Positions 18,801 through 21,339 of a stretch of 21,339 nt of DNA are shown here, piece by piece. Made by a program: the position numbers and the translations under genes. The notes beneath the pieces are model-generated. The model searched no databases, was not told where the DNA came from, and was given only the letters and a program-made list of their open reading frames with translations. Within the stretch, counting starts at the first letter, position 1, and every line of letters starts with the position of its first letter. Source of the stretch: Obelidium mucronatum (Eukaryota; Chytridiomycota; Chytridiomycetes; Chytridiales; Chytriomycetaceae); the NCBI GenBank assembly GCA_025765595.1, contig JAIVFH010000416.1, positions 1 through 21,339 on the forward strand, in the 5' to 3' direction.

Positions 18801-21339
18801 GGAAGCAAGTCAGTCAATAAAAAGTGAAGCAGTGGATGACGCGCGGATTGCTTGTTTCCAGGAGTGGATGTTGACTTTGCAGGGCCTTTGGTAAATGAGG
18901 CAACGTGCATTTTGCAAACGTTGAAGGATCCAACCAACTCACTCAAACATTGAATCAGGTATCCACGCCTGAAATGAAGAATTCTTCCAGCCTTCTCTTC
19001 GGAAGCATCATCTCCTATTGCTACAGTTGAAGATGGAGAAGATTTTGTTTCCAACAATTCATTTATCAAATAATTGACAACGTCTTTGGCCAGATCTCTT
19101 CCATCTGCCTCTGGGGCAGCCAAATTTGCCAACAGCTCCGCATCAGGTTTCGCTTTCAGCGCTACTTGCGGAGATCGGTGCTTTGGGTCAAAGTTGGGAA
19201 GGTGGCACAAACTCAAAACCACTTGGTTAAACACGTCAGGGTTTCGACAGACAAGAGGAGCATTTCCCTTCACAAAGCTGTTGATATCCTTAGCACGAGC
19301 GTTCTTAAACCAGTTTGTGATTTCTTGTTCCATGGATTTGGCCAAAACCTCCTTGGATTCCACCAAATGCCTCAAAATAACCGCCACCAAAGAGAGCTGC
19401 GCTGGAAATTCACCCAAACGTCCCGTTTTGAAAAGAAGACGAAGTCCATCAAGCTCAACAAACTTTACGGCCAAGGAGCGTGTCCGAGTAAGACGAACCA
19501 AAACACGAAGAGCGGCATGCAAGCTGTCGGAATCCAATGAATCCACTTTCATGAGCTGAACAATCGGTTCCAACAAAGATGACACCTTTGCGAACGCTGA
19601 CGGACCATCTCCAGCAGCATCTGGTTTTACGCCAGGGCTCTTGTCATCCCATTCAGTGATTGCGATTTCAATAATAAGAATCGCTGAAGATAGCCATTTG
19701 GGAACCAAAGCATCTGCAGCCAACTTGCTGACAGACAATTCAAAGTACTTGGCCAATTCATCAAAGAAGACACCCTTCTCTGACAATTTAGTCTTTTTGA
19801 AGCTCGAATCATTCAGCAGCAAAGCCATTAAATGTAACTCATACGTTAAGACTTGAAGGGTGTCGGCTTCGATTCCGGCCAAAGAGAGGGTTTTTGAAAC
19901 TTTGGCGAACAAGGCAGGTGCTACTTTCGACATGTCCGATTTTCCAATCAAGCAGAGCAAGTCTTTCAAATCAAAAGTGATGAAATCAATGCGACCGGCC
20001 AAATCCAAACAACGAGCCACCGCCTTGCTTCTAAACGCATCGCGAAGCTCATTCAAAACTTCGAGGTCTGTCTTCTCCACCATTTTCTCCTTTCCTTTGT
20101 CTGAAACGGGAGGAGCCGTCTCTTCTTCCATTGCCGTCGTCGAATCCAAAGGTGTTGCTGACGTTACATCCATCGGAGCAGGTGCTGTTTCTGTTGTAGT
20201 ACTTGGTTCTGGAGCACTAGATCCTTCAGCGTCCATTGACATAGCCATAGCTTGAGCCAAAACTGCTTGCTCATCGCCATCTTCGGCATTTTCGACATTG
20301 TCTACAGGCATGGTGTTGGCACTGATGCTAGCCTCGGGCGCAGATGAACTACTTCCAGTACCACCATTTCGGAAGCCAAAGCTGGATCAGCAACTGCAGC
20401 AGAAGAAGAAGAAGATTCAGCGGTTTTCGGCACTAACAGGGTAGCCACAGGCGCCGCTGGTGCAGCACTCGATGCACCAGCTGCGCGCTCACTCGCAGCT
20501 GCATCTGCAATCAAAGCGGGATGTGTCAAAATGTAATCCAGTGCTCTCATCAAATTGTTTCCACATCGAATCATAGCGGTTTCAGCGGCACGACGTGGGT
20601 ACCCCATTTCAACAAGTTGCTCCACACCAGCAGGATTGGCTGTAACTGGAGCAGGTGCTGCAGGTGCTGGCGCTCCACCCAAGCGACCAAACAGTTGCGC
20701 CAGTGGGTTGCTCAAACCGGATGGCCCTCCACCGTCCCGACTACTTCCAGGAGCGGCCGTCTCCCCTTCAGCCTTTAAAATCTGCATTATCATTCCTAGC
20801 AAAGGCTGCCAAAGACCAGATCCGGGCTTGTTGCTGCTGAAGTGATTCAAAGTCTCTGAATCCCACAAGGCACTCACTATCGGCAACACTCTCTTTCTGA
20901 CACTCACAAGATGCTCATGCTGATCAAAGTAATCCGCAGCACCCTGGTCTTTTCTTTGGCTTGAATGGAAAATGTAAAGGGACTGTTGAGCAAAGCTTTG
21001 GAATCAACAAGAGTTGCCAAAATCCCCAAACATTTTTCCAGAAGCCCAAATATCCAGTAACACGTTCTTTGGCTTCCTCGCTGCTCAAATCTTCTTGAAG
21101 ACAGGAGCACACGGAATCCCAGAGATTCAAAGTCAAGTCGAGCAACCCTTGAAGTCCTCCAGTCTTGTCGAAGGCGCTACCCATGACGTTTGCAGATTAC
21201 CAGCATTCCTCTTGTCAGTAACAAGTCCTTCAACAACACCAATGATTGAGTTCATGTACATGAGTTTCATGGGCTCCAGCAACGATACATCGCGGCCCCA
21301 CAGTAGGCAATCTTTAACACCACGAGCAATTTCTTCAAT
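12810..21339 (-). CDS. HUWE1: Giant HECT E3 ubiquitin ligase, HUWE1/TOM1 family (5' end outside window)
   Basis: The model is complement(12810..12826, 12894..12979, 13088..16391, 16447..17607, 17658..17793, 17844..17930, 17984..20381, 20438..20982, 21032..21156, 21201..>21339), 2,665 residues numbered from the first visible codon. The order is: the end of the N-terminal helical region (LLWGRDVSLLEPMKLMYM, exon 21201-21339); a UBA at about 204-243 (VEQLVEMGYPRRAAETAM); a UIM at about 306-323 (AVLAQAMAMSM); an armadillo-like helical stretch; long Asp/Glu tracts (about 17.5-18.2 kb); a charged coiled coil (KEEAERKAKEEEERR, 16.6-16.85 kb); two UBM-like motifs (DPEFLAALPEDLQMEV and SEFLNALPPDIRNEVL); and a C-terminal HECT domain ending LPSAHTCFNQIDLP. 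The catalytic Cys (2632) is 33 residues from the end, as in human HUWE1 by my recollection. It transfers ubiquitin from E2 to substrate, mostly nuclear in yeast TOM1. Junctions at 20382-20437, 20983-21031 and 21157-21200 are the least certain. Confidence 0.93.
12986..13018. repeat. Poly(T)/poly(A) tract inside HUWE1-like intron
   Basis: T13 (12989-13001) and T15 (13003-13017) are separated by one G. In the sense (minus) orientation this is an A-rich tract directly before the acceptor AG of the 108-bp intron 12980-13087, where a pyrimidine tract would be expected. The likely branch site (ACTAAC) lies on the donor side of it. Confidence 0.8.

Noticed and set aside
21019..21022. Apparent one-base frameshift at an A run in the HUWE1-like gene
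   Set aside because: A neighbouring frame reads ATLVDSKALLNSPF and looked coding. A 49-bp phase-0 intron (20983-21031) instead joins the upstream frame to SLYIFHSSQRKDQGAADYFD, which continues open into the UBA exon. No frameshift is needed.

Overview
The window is nuclear DNA of an intron-rich eukaryote, most likely an early-diverging, chytrid-like fungus. The evidence is about 29 short spliceosomal introns (mostly 44-72 bp, GT..AG), a HUWE1/TOM1-type ubiquitin ligase, a REX3/REXO1-type exonuclease and a MYND protein packed closely together, and a repeat-rich flank with a PIF1 helicase of Helitron type, a tRNA-derived SINE, a large DDE transposase and a plant-type leucine-rich-repeat gene with one repeat per exon. 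Species is not determinable from what I can see. All exon joins below were built by hand from reading frame, splice sites and family similarity.

Left part (1-8.8 kb, repeat-rich). A decayed Helitron-type PIF1 helicase pseudogene (1-3131, +) carries a 201-bp in-frame tandem duplication, in-frame stops and a SINE inserted in antisense with a perfect 18-bp target-site duplication. Removing the insertion plus one duplication copy restores frame. Its two introns share the same inverted-repeat motif; the second has grown by 33-bp tandem repeats. Next is an LRR gene (3212-4724, +) whose repeats lie on 72-nt exons separated by phase-2 introns. It runs into a cluster of GC-rich perfect hairpins (4755-4874). 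Facing it is a six-exon gene of about 1,173 codons (4913-8693, -) with an RNase-H-like DDE core (D269, D419, E545), Myb/SANT-like segments and a broken Zn2Cys6-like cluster at its C terminus. It appears open from end to end.

Right part (9.1-21.3 kb, housekeeping). A four-exon REX3/REXO1-like DEDDh RNA exonuclease (9106-11001, +) ends only 57 bp from the stop of a convergent MYND zinc-finger gene (11059-12722, -), whose 5' third is very GC- and alanine-rich. Then comes the 3' portion (2,665 codons visible, 10 exons) of a giant HECT E3 ligase of the HUWE1/TOM1 family (12810 to beyond 21339, -) with UBA, UIM, acidic tracts, coiled coil, UBM-like motifs and HECT. Its catalytic cysteine codon is split by an intron, and its last exon is 17 nt.

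The genes do not form one pathway. The layout is a compact housekeeping block next to a nest of mobile elements. The main points for follow-up are the shared intron hairpins, the hairpin cluster, the LRR exon arrangement, the multi-domain transposase and the split HECT cysteine codon.
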